Source: Pseudomonadota bacterium
GTDB lineage: Bacteria; Pseudomonadota; Gammaproteobacteria; Burkholderiales; Methylophilaceae
Length of the DNA stretch: 22,158 nucleotides
Direction of reading: 5' to 3'
Assembly (NCBI GenBank): GCA_029549705.1
Contig: JAKPIR010000238.1
Span: 1-22,158 of the forward strand
Every line of letters starts with the position of its first letter. Position 1 is the stretch's first letter. The position numbers and the translations under genes were made by a program. Shown here piece after piece: positions 14,489-22,158 of this stretch. The notes under the pieces were generated by a model. It saw nothing but the letters and a program-made list of their open reading frames with translations, was not told the origin of the DNA and did no database searches.

Positions 14489-15640
14489 TTAAGGTGTAGT
14501 AACAGCGTCTAACTCGTAAACAGGTTCTGATGCCTGCATTACCAGTGCGTAAGACACGCGATCAAACACACGGAACACCATGAGCAAGCCCACGCGCTCA
14601 TCCGGTAATTTCACCATGCCAGGCTCGAGCACAATTTTTCCGCTTGGGTCGACGGGTTCTTTTTCAAAATTGACAATTTTCTTGCCATCTGGACCAGTCG
14701 TCACATCAAAATTAAGTTCTTTTAATTTTGGTTTTGACGGTGCATTTTTGTCTTTTTGATACTCAGGGTCTTTAATGACACGGCCATAACGATTAATGGC
14801 CAACACATGCCCAACTTCAACACCATCAGCAGCGCCGCGATTGAGGCTGACGATACTTTGTGGCCCGCCTTCAGCCACGCCGCCATAAATGTGCATGATA
14901 CGGCCGGCAATGGCTGAATCTGGCGCGTGGGGTACAAAGTTGGTGGTTACTTCATCACCGCTGACCACTAACCTGTCTTTAGTGAAAATTTCTTCTTTCG
15001 CTTTTGTAATGTCTGCGCTGGCGGGGTCGCCATATTTTGTAATTCTTGCGTTACCCAAATAATTTGCTTCAATGCCCAATACCTCTTTAGTGTCAGGGTC
15101 AACTAAGTTTTTACCTGGACGGTACACAAACCAGTCTAAGCCTTCGCCTTCGTCGAGGTCCTTAATGTAGACACGTGTACCAGGGCTTAACACCACACGG
15201 TTGTCTTGGGCGCCAATAATTCTGGGTGAAGTCGCCAATTGGTCCTTTTCTATCACCAAAGGTTGGTTCAAAAATGGGCTAATCACGCTGAGCGGGATGG
15301 TTGAAATTGCTTCTTTATCGAGCGGTTCTTCCACAGCCCCTGGTTGCAGGGTAACGGTCTCACGTAACAGACGCAATCTTGGGTTTTTACCGCTACGGTC
15401 AAGTACGATGACATCCCCCGGGTAAATAAGATGCGGATTTTTGATTTCAGCGCGGTTAAATTGCCAAACTTTTGGCCACTGCCAAGGGTCTTTTAGAAAC
15501 TTGCCTGAGATGCCCCATAAAGTGTCGCCTTTTTTAACAACATGGCGGTCTGGATGATTGCTATTGAGTTGAACTTCCTGCGCATTCGCAGTCAAGCTTA
15601 TGCAACAAAACATGAGCAGCGTTATAATGTGACGAAACAT
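14489..15640 (-). CDS. LysM-domain periplasmic protein
   Basis: A 383-residue exported protein with a signal peptide (1-20, ending ANA) and one LysM domain at about 34-80 (VVKKGDTLWGISGKFL to IYPGDVIVL), which binds peptidoglycan glycan chains. The rest (about 100-383) is a conserved but unassigned region, perhaps beta-rich. I chose ATG at 15640 because GAGG is 8 nt upstream and the signal peptide then starts at residue 1; the open frame extends to 15739 but adds 33 unlikely residues. A LysM gene just upstream of dprA is a recurring betaproteobacterial arrangement. Its partner and exact role are not known. Confidence 0.9.
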   Translation of the reverse strand: MFRHIITLLMFCCISLTANAQEVQLNSNHPDRHVVKKGDTLWGISGKFLKDPWQWPKVWQFNRAEIKNPHLIYPGDVIVLDRSGKNPRLRLLRETVTLQPGAVEEPLDKEAISTIPLSVISPFLNQPLVIEKDQLATSPRIIGAQDNRVVLSPGTRVYIKDLDEGEGLDWFVYRPGKNLVDPDTKEVLGIEANYLGNARITKYGDPASADITKAKEEIFTKDRLVVSGDEVTTNFVPHAPDSAIAGRIMHIYGGVAEGGPQSIVSLNRGAADGVEVGHVLAINRYGRVIKDPEYQKDKNAPSKPKLKELNFDVTTGPDGKKIVNFEKEPVDPSGKIVLEPGMVKLPDERVGLLMVFRVFDRVSYALVMQASEPVYELDAVTTP

Positions 15641-15737
15641 ACTGAAGACCTCAGTCGAAAATGCATTAAAAATGGGCGGTAAAAACACATGAACAACCCG
15701 CGAAACTACGTTAAATTTATCACGTAATCCTTTAAAC

Positions 15738-15772
15738 AATCAAGCTTTTTTAAAAAATGGCTTGATTTTTTT
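15738..15772 (+). terminator. Terminator-like hairpin in the def leader
   Basis: AATCAAGC (15738-15745) pairs with GCTTGATT (15760-15767) around an A/T-rich loop and is followed by five more T residues. Oriented plus, it lies 38 nt before the def start in the divergent LysM/def spacer, with no plus-strand gene before it. It could be an attenuator for def-fmt or a block to antisense transcription. Confidence 0.55.
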
Positions 15773-15810
15773 AAACAAATTTACACTTTTTATCAAAATA
15801 AAGACACTTT

Positions 15811-16311
15811 ATGGCAGTTTTAAATATTTTAAATTATCCCGACCCACGCCTCCACACGGTTGCCAAGCCTGTGAAAGAAGTAGATGCGAATATTCGGCGT
15901 TTGATTGATGATATGGCTGAAACCATGTACGCAGCGCCAGGCATAGGTTTGGCTGCAACGCAAGTGAATCAGCATATTCAGTTATTAATTATTGACACCA
16001 GTGAAACCAAAGATGCGCTGCAAGTATTCATTAATCCAACAATCATAGAAAAAAACGGCGAGCGCGCATTTGAAGAGGGCTGTTTGTCTGTGCCCGGCGT
16101 GTATGAAAGTGTGACAAGAGCTGAAACAGTTACAGTGGAAGCCCTAGACCGCAATGGTGAAAAATTTACCCTTCATGCTGAAGGCCTGTTGAGTGTCTGC
16201 ATTCAGCACGAAATGGACCACTTATTAGGTAAGGTGTTTGTAGAATACTTGTCACCGTTAAAACGTAGCCGTATCAAAAACAAAATGCTTAAATTAAGCC
16301 GTCAAAAATAA
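15811..16311 (+). CDS. def: Peptide deformylase
   Basis: Removes the N-formyl group from nascent proteins; a ribosome-associated metalloenzyme (Fe2+ in vivo). The three motifs are GIGLAATQ (44-51), EEGCLSVPG (88-96, Cys91) and QHEMDH (132-137; His133 and His137 bind metal, Glu134 is catalytic). Length of 166 aa is normal. The ribosome site is weak (AAAG). It is 20 nt upstream of fmt, the enzyme that adds the formyl group, so the pair forms the usual def-fmt operon. A terminator-like hairpin lies in its leader. Confidence 0.97.
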   Translation: MAVLNILNYPDPRLHTVAKPVKEVDANIRRLIDDMAETMYAAPGIGLAATQVNQHIQLLIIDTSETKDALQVFINPTIIEKNGERAFEEGCLSVPGVYESVTRAETVTVEALDRNGEKFTLHAEGLLSVCIQHEMDHLLGKVFVEYLSPLKRSRIKNKMLKLSRQK

Positions 16312-16331
16312 CGACCAAAAAGGCCAAACCA

Positions 16332-17255
16332 TTGAAGATTATATTTGCTGGCACTCCAGAATTTGCCGTCCCTGCGCTTGCTGGGTTAATAGAAGCCGGG
16401 CATGAAATTGTCATGGTGCTCACGCAACCTGATCGCCCTGCAGGGCGCGGCATGAAGTTGCAAGCTAGCCCTGTTAAGCAGTTAGCTTTGCTTCATCTTC
16501 TGCCTATTTTTCAACCAGAAAGCTTAAAGCCCGCAGAAGTGCAATCGCAAATTGCTGCCGTCGCTGCTGATGTCATGATTGTGGCGGCATATGGGCTGAT
16601 TATTCCAACGCCAGTTTTGCACATGCCAACATGGGGCTGTTACAACATTCATGCCTCGCTTTTGCCGCGTTGGCGTGGCGCGGCACCTATTCATCGCGCG
16701 CTGCTAGCGGGTGACCATGAAACAGGTGTGACCATTATGGAAGTAGTCCCCGCATTAGATGCAGGGGCGATGGTCAGTAAAGCCGCCATTCCGATTACAG
16801 AAAACGACACTACCCAAACGTTGCACGATGCACTGGCACAGTTGGGCGCAGCATTAATGGTGCAAGCCATGCAAAAGTTAGCTGAACATGGCGTGTTGCC
16901 CAGCACACCGCAAGATGAAAGTTTAGTTACTTACGCGCACAAGCTTGAGAAAGCCGAAGCGGCCATTGATTGGCATCAATCTGCAGTTGAAATATCACGG
17001 CAGGTGCGCGGGTTTAACCCTTTTCCCGTTGCTACCGCCAATTTGCGTGGCATGACTTGCCGAATATGGTTTGCAAAGGCTGCTGAAGGTCATGGCGCGA
17101 TGGGTGCAATACTAAAGGTTGGCGAAACCATCAGCGTGGCATGCGGGCAAGGCGTTTTACATATTTACGAGTTACAAATGCCGGGCGGAAAGCGCCAAAG
17201 TGCTAAAGTGTTTGCACAAGCGCAACAACTCAAGGTTGGGGAGTTTTTTAGTTAA
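16332..17255 (+). CDS. fmt: Methionyl-tRNA formyltransferase
   Basis: Formylates Met-tRNA(fMet) using 10-formyl-THF, giving the initiator tRNA. The catalytic domain (about 1-205) has TPEFAVPAL, the folate-binding YNIHASLLPRWRGAAPI (Asn105, His107) and Asp143 in the LDAGAM motif. A C-terminal tRNA-binding domain follows (about 206-307). Length is normal at 307 aa. The start is TTG at 16332: it gives the family N-terminus MKIIFAGTPEF, AAGG lies about 9 nt upstream, and no ATG fits. The rare start may lower expression relative to def. Confidence 0.97.
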   Translation: MKIIFAGTPEFAVPALAGLIEAGHEIVMVLTQPDRPAGRGMKLQASPVKQLALLHLLPIFQPESLKPAEVQSQIAAVAADVMIVAAYGLIIPTPVLHMPTWGCYNIHASLLPRWRGAAPIHRALLAGDHETGVTIMEVVPALDAGAMVSKAAIPITENDTTQTLHDALAQLGAALMVQAMQKLAEHGVLPSTPQDESLVTYAHKLEKAEAAIDWHQSAVEISRQVRGFNPFPVATANLRGMTCRIWFAKAAEGHGAMGAILKVGETISVACGQGVLHIYELQMPGGKRQSAKVFAQAQQLKVGEFFS

Positions 17256-17279
17256 ACTTTGTAATCTAGGCTGATTTTT

Positions 17280-17308
17280 CTTGAATTTTTTGGTGTTAAG
17301 CAGCATAT
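17280..17308 (+). promoter_or_regulatory. Candidate heat-shock (sigma-32-like) promoter of htpX
   Basis: CTTGAA (17280-17285) is followed after 15 nt by CAGCATAT (17301-17308). Sigma-32 consensus is CTTGAAA and CCCCATNT at similar spacing; the -10-like half matches at 5 of the 7 specified bases. A sigma-70 reading (TTGAAT, 19 nt, TATTAA) is also possible. htpX is a known heat-shock gene in E. coli, which favours the first reading but does not prove it. Confidence 0.4.
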
Positions 17309-17346
17309 TAAATAGGCACGTTTTTTAAAAAAATCAGGAGAAGCTT

Positions 17347-18222
17347 ATGTTGGGCAATTGGATTAAAACTTTTGTTCTGATGGCCGCCATTACCGCATTA
17401 TTTGGTGTGGTGGGTGCGGCGTTAGGCGGCCAAGCGGGCATGTTGCTGGCATTATTGTTTGCGGCAGGTATGAATGTGTATGCCTATTGGTTTTCAGACA
17501 AAGCGGTGCTCAAAATGTATGGCGCGCAAGAAGTAACAGCTGAAAATAATTATGGCGATGGTCAATTCACCAAGTATTATCACATGGTGAAGGAATTGGC
17601 TGAAAATGCTCAATTACCAATGCCAAAAGTCTACGTAATGAACGAAACGCAACCGAATGCCTTTGCAACAGGCCGAAACCCAGAACACGCTGCGGTTGCG
17701 GCAACGATAGGTATCATGCGGACACTGAGCGAACGAGAGTTGCGTGGTGTCATGGCGCATGAACTTGCACACATTAAACATCGCGATACATTAATTTCAA
17801 CCATTACTGCCACGGTTGCTGGGGCTATTTCATCACTTGCCCAATTCGGCATGTTTTTTGGTGGCGGTAGAGGCGGTGATGGCGAGCGCAGCGTGAGCCC
17901 TATTGTGAGTATGCTGATGATGTTTTTAGCTCCGATGGCGGCCTCGCTCATTCAAATGGCCATTTCACGTAGCCGTGAGTTTGAGGCTGATAGAGGTGGC
18001 GCGGAAATCAGTAAAGACCCGCAAGCCTTAGCCAGCGCGTTGGAGAAAATTCACAATTACGCACATCAAATTACCAATCAAACAGCAGAAGCGCACCCAG
18101 AAACTGGGCAGATGATGATTATTAACCCATTATCAGGCGTGTCGTTTGATAGCTTGTTCAGTACGCACCCCAAAACCGAAGAGCGGGTGGCAAAACTTAG
18201 AGCCATGGCAAACCATTATTAA
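17347..18222 (+). CDS. htpX: Membrane zinc metalloprotease HtpX
   Basis: An inner-membrane M48-family protease that degrades damaged membrane proteins alongside FtsH. Two N-terminal membrane segments (about 5-25 and 31-49) precede the zinc motif HELAH (138-142). Two further hydrophobic stretches (about 150-170 and 185-207) lead to SRSREFEAD (about 207-215), whose Glu at about 211 should be the third ligand. Length of 291 aa is normal. AGGAG gives a good ribosome site 5-6 nt from the ATG. It is 91 nt beyond fmt, enough room for its own promoter. Confidence 0.97.
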   Translation: MLGNWIKTFVLMAAITALFGVVGAALGGQAGMLLALLFAAGMNVYAYWFSDKAVLKMYGAQEVTAENNYGDGQFTKYYHMVKELAENAQLPMPKVYVMNETQPNAFATGRNPEHAAVAATIGIMRTLSERELRGVMAHELAHIKHRDTLISTITATVAGAISSLAQFGMFFGGGRGGDGERSVSPIVSMLMMFLAPMAASLIQMAISRSREFEADRGGAEISKDPQALASALEKIHNYAHQITNQTAEAHPETGQMMIINPLSGVSFDSLFSTHPKTEERVAKLRAMANHY

Positions 18223-18325
18223 TGTTTACGCTTCAAATTGAAGCATCATTTTTTGTTGAATGAGGCGGCAAAAACTCACAAAGAATTCGGACAAAAATAA
18301 CTAATTTTTAGCTTTATTTTACATG

Positions 18326-18398
18326 TAACCTTTTACGCTGCCCTGCAAGCCTTTATTTACAAGGCTCGCAGGGCAGTGTTTTTCTCTCGTAGCATTTC
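18326..18398 (+). repeat. Dispersed palindromic repeat, copy E, acting as htpX terminator
   Basis: The stem pairs 18338-18353 with 18361-18376 (16 pairs, one A-C mismatch) around loop TATTTAC. TGTTTTTCTCTCG follows, so it has the form of a rho-independent terminator about 115 nt after htpX. The CTCG flank places it in the family, but its loop is inverted relative to copies A-C. Confidence 0.85.
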
Positions 18399-18503
18399 AA
18401 GGCGCATTTTAATTAATTTTTAGTGAATCAATGACGTTGATACGCGCCATATTTTTATGTCACCGAATGGTTGGTTATCAAGTAAAATCCAAGCTTAAAA
18501 TGA

Positions 18504-19832
18504 TTGGCCACTTCTAGAAAGTTTTCTTTGTATATTTCACAACAAATTGCTGCAAACGCGGTGAATCAGGTGTTATCCGGGCGCAATCTTACGCTTGCGC
18601 TACCGGCAGCCTTAGCGGTTTTTCCTAACGCCACGCCGCAGCAACGCGGCGCGGCGCAAGATTTAAGTTACGGCACCTTGCGTTTTTATGGGGAGATTTC
18701 GGCGTATCTCTCACAACTATTAGAAAAGCCGTTATCCGACAATCGTATTGATGCACTGTTATTGGTGGCGATTTACCAGTTGTTGCATGACAAAGCCGAT
18801 GCATTTACGGTAGTGAATCAAGCCGTGCAAGCTGTCAGCCAGTTAAAAAAACCGGCACCAAAACATTGGGCGAAAGGTTTGGTGAATGCGATTTTGCGTA
18901 ATTTTTTACGTCAAAAAGAGCAACTGGCAAAGCAATTAACGGTTAGCGAAGTAGCCACTTACTCTTACCCGCAATGGTGGATTAACAAGCTTAAAGCGCA
19001 ATATCCAGAGCATTGGCAAGCAATGCTGATCGCCGGTAATCAACATCCACCCATGACCTTGCGCGTCAATACACAAAAAATCAGCATGGATGCGTATGTG
19101 CAGTTGTTGTCACGACAAAACCTAGAAGCAAGTGCGATTGGTGCACAGGCGGTGATTTTAACCAAGCCGCAATCGGTAGAAAAAGTGCCGGGCTTCACCG
19201 ATGGTATTGTTTCGGTGCAAGATTACGGCGCACAACTAGCCGCACATTTGCTGGCTGCACAGCCCAATATGCGCGTACTGGATGCCTGTTGCGCGCCAGG
19301 CGGTAAAACCGGACATGTGTTAGAGCTGGCTGATATTCAAATGACGGCGCTGGATAATGATGAGGCACGCTTACATCGCGTGCAAAGCAATTTAAATCGA
19401 CTCAATTTGCAAGCTGATTTGTGTGTGGGTGATGCCGCCTCAACAGATTGGTGGGATGGCGTTCCCTTTGACAGGATTTTAGCCGACGTGCCTTGTAGCG
19501 CGTCGGGCATTGTGCGCCGCCATGTGGACATTAAATGGTTACGACGCGAGGTTGATATTAGCTCTTTTGCTGCACAACAGGCTAAAATTCTGGCCAACTT
19601 ATGGCAGATGTTAGCAAAGGGTGGTAAATTACTTTATGTGACCTGTTCCGTATTTAATGAAGAAAATCAACAACAAGTGAATCAATTTTTACAGCACAAT
19701 TCCGATGCTAGGCAGCTGCCTTTTGCGTTACCCGCCCAACACCCGCAGGCGAGCATCACGCAATTGAATGGTCAGCTGATTCCAAACAATGCACACGATG
19801 GCTTTTTCTATGCACTTTTACAAAAAAGTTAA
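18504..19832 (+). CDS. rsmB: 16S rRNA (cytosine-967-C5)-methyltransferase RsmB
   Basis: Methylates C967 of 16S rRNA with SAM. It has an N-terminal NusB-like RNA-binding domain (about 10-140) and a C-terminal Rossmann methyltransferase domain (about 150-442). DACCAPGGKTGHVLEL binds SAM, DVPCSASG carries Cys331 and YVTCSVF carries the catalytic Cys381. Length of 442 aa is normal. The start is uncertain: TTG at 18504 gives a plausible N-terminus, but no strong ribosome site is visible, and the ATG at 18500 is out of frame and stops at once. It overlaps the next gene by about 23 nt. Confidence 0.95.
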   Translation: MATSRKFSLYISQQIAANAVNQVLSGRNLTLALPAALAVFPNATPQQRGAAQDLSYGTLRFYGEISAYLSQLLEKPLSDNRIDALLLVAIYQLLHDKADAFTVVNQAVQAVSQLKKPAPKHWAKGLVNAILRNFLRQKEQLAKQLTVSEVATYSYPQWWINKLKAQYPEHWQAMLIAGNQHPPMTLRVNTQKISMDAYVQLLSRQNLEASAIGAQAVILTKPQSVEKVPGFTDGIVSVQDYGAQLAAHLLAAQPNMRVLDACCAPGGKTGHVLELADIQMTALDNDEARLHRVQSNLNRLNLQADLCVGDAASTDWWDGVPFDRILADVPCSASGIVRRHVDIKWLRREVDISSFAAQQAKILANLWQMLAKGGKLLYVTCSVFNEENQQQVNQFLQHNSDARQLPFALPAQHPQASITQLNGQLIPNNAHDGFFYALLQKS

Positions 19833-20415
19833 GCAATTTCTGTGTTTTTTCGTCTGTGCGCTGGTGGCGCAAAGTGCCTTTGCAAGTAATACCAGTTTAA
19901 CTATTCGAACAGCCGAGCTTGTTGCCGTGGATGATGGGTATGTTTTAAACGCCGATGTGGACATGAAATTCAGCGCAAAAGTTGAGGAAGCTATCAGCAA
20001 AGGCTTTGTGTTGAATTTTTTGGTGGAGTTTCAACTCGCTAAACCCAGAAAGTATTGGTTTGATGATGAAATTGTCACCGTAGTGCATGCACTCGCACTA
20101 AATTATCATGCCCTTTCGCGACAATTTTTGGTGACGCGAGGTGACCAGCAAAAGGCGTTTGTTCGACTCGATGAAGCGCTGGACGATTTGTCAGACATCA
20201 GCGGTCTAAAAGTGTTAAAAAAATCTGAAATTGATCTCGATGAACCTTATAAAGCGGCAATATTGATGCGGCTGGACACTAAAAAACTACCGCAAGCCTT
20301 GCAGGATGTCGCCAATGACGGCGACTGGGGAATGCGTTCACAACGCTTTGAGTGGGTTCCAAATTTCTCCCATCATCCCGCCAAAACTGAAATCAAGCAG
20401 GACCTTGCGAAATAA
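19810..20415 (+). CDS. DUF4390-family exported protein
   Basis: A 201-residue protein with a signal peptide (MHFYKKVKQFLCFFV..., cleaved after AFA at about 26). It then has a predicted beta-rich domain: TIRTAELVAVDDGYVLNADV, GFVLNFLVEFQL and KYWFDDEIV, which fit the DUF4390 family. Function is unknown. In several betaproteobacteria it lies between rsmB and an NtrY/NtrX-type system, as here. I prefer ATG at 19810 over 19789, because only the shorter form starts directly with the basic signal-peptide region. No clear ribosome site is present for either; the overlap with rsmB suggests coupled translation. Confidence 0.85.
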   Translation: MHFYKKVKQFLCFFVCALVAQSAFASNTSLTIRTAELVAVDDGYVLNADVDMKFSAKVEEAISKGFVLNFLVEFQLAKPRKYWFDDEIVTVVHALALNYHALSRQFLVTRGDQQKAFVRLDEALDDLSDISGLKVLKKSEIDLDEPYKAAILMRLDTKKLPQALQDVANDGDWGMRSQRFEWVPNFSHHPAKTEIKQDLAK

Positions 20416-20425
20416 AACGAGCGAA

Positions 20426-20457
20426 ATGAAATCTGCACCATGAAATCCACATCATGA
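20426..20457 (+). other. Two five-codon mini-ORFs overlapping into ntrY
   Basis: ATG at 20426 reads MKSAP and stops at TGA 20441-20443. ATG at 20440 reads MKSTS and stops at TGA 20455-20457. The kinase start is ATG at 20454. Each stop overlaps the next start as ATGA, and the three starts, exactly 14 nt apart, share ATGAAAT. The spacing suggests a 14-bp tandem duplication of the start region. Whether the mini-ORFs are translated is unknown. Confidence 0.55.
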
Positions 20458-22158
20458 AATATGTTGCATTCATCAGCACTGTTTTAGGCGCTTTTTTACT
20501 TTACCTGCTTTCAAATGCAAGCGCTAATACGGCCGCCTCGGGCGCTTATTACACACTGCTGGTGACGCTCAATATCGTTTTGGCCTTTTTTTTGGTGCTG
20601 GTGATTGGCTACCAAATTTGGCGATTATCCCGGCAAATTCGCAGGCGTATTGTTGGTAGCCGATTTACCCTGCGCCTCTTAACCAGTTTTGCCATGATGG
20701 CATTGATACCGGGCCTGATTGTGTATTTAGTATCGGTGAACTTTCTAACACGTTCAATAGAATCTTGGTTTAACGTAAAAGTAGAAGCGGCACTTGAAGG
20801 CGGCCTGAATCTGGGACGCACTGCCCTTGATATTATGCTGGCTGACTTAAAAGAAAAAGGCGAAAGTATGGCGATAAGCCTAGCTTTTCAGCCCGATAAA
20901 GCCCGTTCCATTTTAAATGACTTGCGTGAAAAAAGCGGTATTGAAGATGTGACGCTACTGACTGTACAAGGTAGAATTTTAGAAGTTTCCAGCAGTGATT
21001 CGGCAACTTTTTTACCAGAATTACCCAGCGTAGCACAGCTCAGGGCTGCACAAAAACATACGGTGAGCAGTATTGAGCCCATCGATAACAAAGGCCTCTA
21101 TCTGCGTGTGCTCACTCCCGTGAGCGGGCAAACCTTAGTGGGCGATAAACACATTTTACAGTTGTTGCAGCCCGTGCCAAAGCAACTCGCCACCACTGCC
21201 GAAAGTGTGCAAGATGTGTATCAGGAATATCAACAACTTTCGTTTAGCCGCACGTCATTAAGAGAGGTGTTTGCGCTCACGCTAACTTTAGTCATGATGC
21301 TTGCCATGTTAGGTGCGGTGTCAATTGCCTATGTGCTCAGTCGAAGGCTATCTACTCCGCTGACAGTGTTAGCAGAAGGCACCAAAGCAATTGCCAGCGG
21401 TGATTACAGTACTGTTTTACCCGCACATGGTAAAGATGAGCTTGGTGTTTTGGTGCAGTCATTTAACAGCATGACGCAACAATTAGATGATGCAACTAAA
21501 GCGGCCGATCGCAACCGTGAACGAGTAGAAGCCGCGCGGCGCTACTTAGAAACCATTCTTGCACACTTGTCATCAGGTGTTATAGCACTTAATCAGCAAG
21601 GCGAGTTGCGTACATTTAATGAAGCCGCAATGCATATTCTAGATATGCCGCTAGCGCCTTATGTGGGCTTTACACCAGATAGAATGATCGAAAAGCAGCC
21701 TCGGCTGGCTGCATTTTTTCAAGAAATTGCGACCGATATTCAAGAAGATAAAATGAGCGTTAACTTACAAGTTAACGAACAGGAAACCAGCAAAAATTCC
21801 ACGAGTAATCATCCGCAAAAAGATGAAAAACAAACGCAGATTGAGCTTTTAAATGCACAAGGCAAACAGATTTTAACCCTGCGCGGTACCCTATTACCCG
21901 ATGGCGGCTATGTGGTAGTGTTTGATGATGCAACCACCATGGTGCAAGCCCAGCGTGATGCAGCATGGGGCGAAGTGGCGCGTCGACTCGCCCATGAAAT
22001 TAAAAATCCGCTCACACCAATCCAGCTTTCTGCCGAGCGCATGGCGCATAAACTGCAAAACAAATTAGAAGGGGCCGACGCACAAATGCTTAAGCGGTCA
22101 ACAGAAACCATTGTCAACCAAGTGGATGCAATGAAAAAAATGGTGAATGAATTTAGCG
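20454..22158 (+). CDS. ntrY: NtrY-like sensor histidine kinase (3' end outside window)
   Basis: 568 codons are visible before the window ends. Three early membrane segments (about 3-20, 33-56 and 75-97) and a fourth (about 275-298) bracket a periplasmic sensor region. A HAMP domain (about 298-350) follows, then a PAS domain from about 362 to 500, and a HisKA dimerisation domain whose H-box AHEIKNPLTPIQ carries the phospho-accepting His514. The N-terminal SRFTLRLLTSFAMMALIPG and SIESWFNVKVEAALEGGLNLGRTALD blocks fit the NtrY family of nitrogen and envelope sensors. The ATPase domain and probably an NtrX regulator lie downstream. The stimulus is not known. Confidence 0.9.
   Translation, partial: MKYVAFISTVLGAFLLYLLSNASANTAASGAYYTLLVTLNIVLAFFLVLVIGYQIWRLSRQIRRRIVGSRFTLRLLTSFAMMALIPGLIVYLVSVNFLTRSIESWFNVKVEAALEGGLNLGRTALDIMLADLKEKGESMAISLAFQPDKARSILNDLREKSGIEDVTLLTVQGRILEVSSSDSATFLPELPSVAQLRAAQKHTVSSIEPIDNKGLYLRVLTPVSGQTLVGDKHILQLLQPVPKQLATTAESVQDVYQEYQQLSFSRTSLREVFALTLTLVMMLAMLGAVSIAYVLSRRLSTPLTVLAEGTKAIASGDYSTVLPAHGKDELGVLVQSFNSMTQQLDDATKAADRNRERVEAARRYLETILAHLSSGVIALNQQGELRTFNEAAMHILDMPLAPYVGFTPDRMIEKQPRLAAFFQEIATDIQEDKMSVNLQVNEQETSKNSTSNHPQKDEKQTQIELLNAQGKQILTLRGTLLPDGGYVVVFDDATTMVQAQRDAAWGEVARRLAHEIKNPLTPIQLSAERMAHKLQNKLEGADAQMLKRSTETIVNQVDAMKKMVNEFS

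Overview
The window reads as an ordinary chromosomal segment of a betaproteobacterium. Gene order and style best fit the Methylophilaceae (Methylotenera-like), though I could not run a search to prove this. Evidence: moderate GC with A/T-rich spacers, the dapF-DUF484-xerC block, the LysM-dprA-smg block divergent from def-fmt-htpX-rsmB-DUF4390-ntrY, and the metK-ahcY-(holin-like)-metF block carrying an S-adenosylhomocysteine (SAH) riboswitch in front of ahcY. No prophage, CRISPR array, insertion sequence, tRNA or rRNA was found.

Layout. 1-1380: a CDS tail, a strong terminator, a cruciform repeat, an orphan lipoprotein gene flanked by two direct repeat copies, and yggX. 1486-4741: dgkA converges on a metal-type (ZnuD-like) TonB receptor, preceded by a small His/Cys protein and a small membrane protein. 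4840-7965 (minus): sodB, then the dapF-DUF484-xerC operon. 8402-12507 (plus): the activated-methyl cycle, with metK (makes SAM), ahcY (removes SAH), a holin-like membrane protein and metF (makes methyl-THF). 12768-15640 (minus): smg, dprA and a LysM protein. 15811-22158 (plus): def-fmt (N-formyl-Met metabolism), htpX, rsmB, a DUF4390 protein and a truncated NtrY-like sensor kinase.

The genes themselves are familiar. The less expected material lies between them. An imperfectly palindromic repeat occurs five times in about 18 kb, always in spacers. Its loop is inverted relative to its flanks in two copies, and one copy is split by 58 nt. The SAH riboswitch has a readable promoter, a covarying pseudoknot and a mutually exclusive terminator. 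metK has a structured leader that I cannot assign to a known class. Two five-codon ORFs, each overlapping the next start by ATGA, lead into the sensor-kinase gene. A terminator-like hairpin sits just before def. I see no convincing new multigene system; the repeat family and the metK leader are the best candidates for something undescribed.
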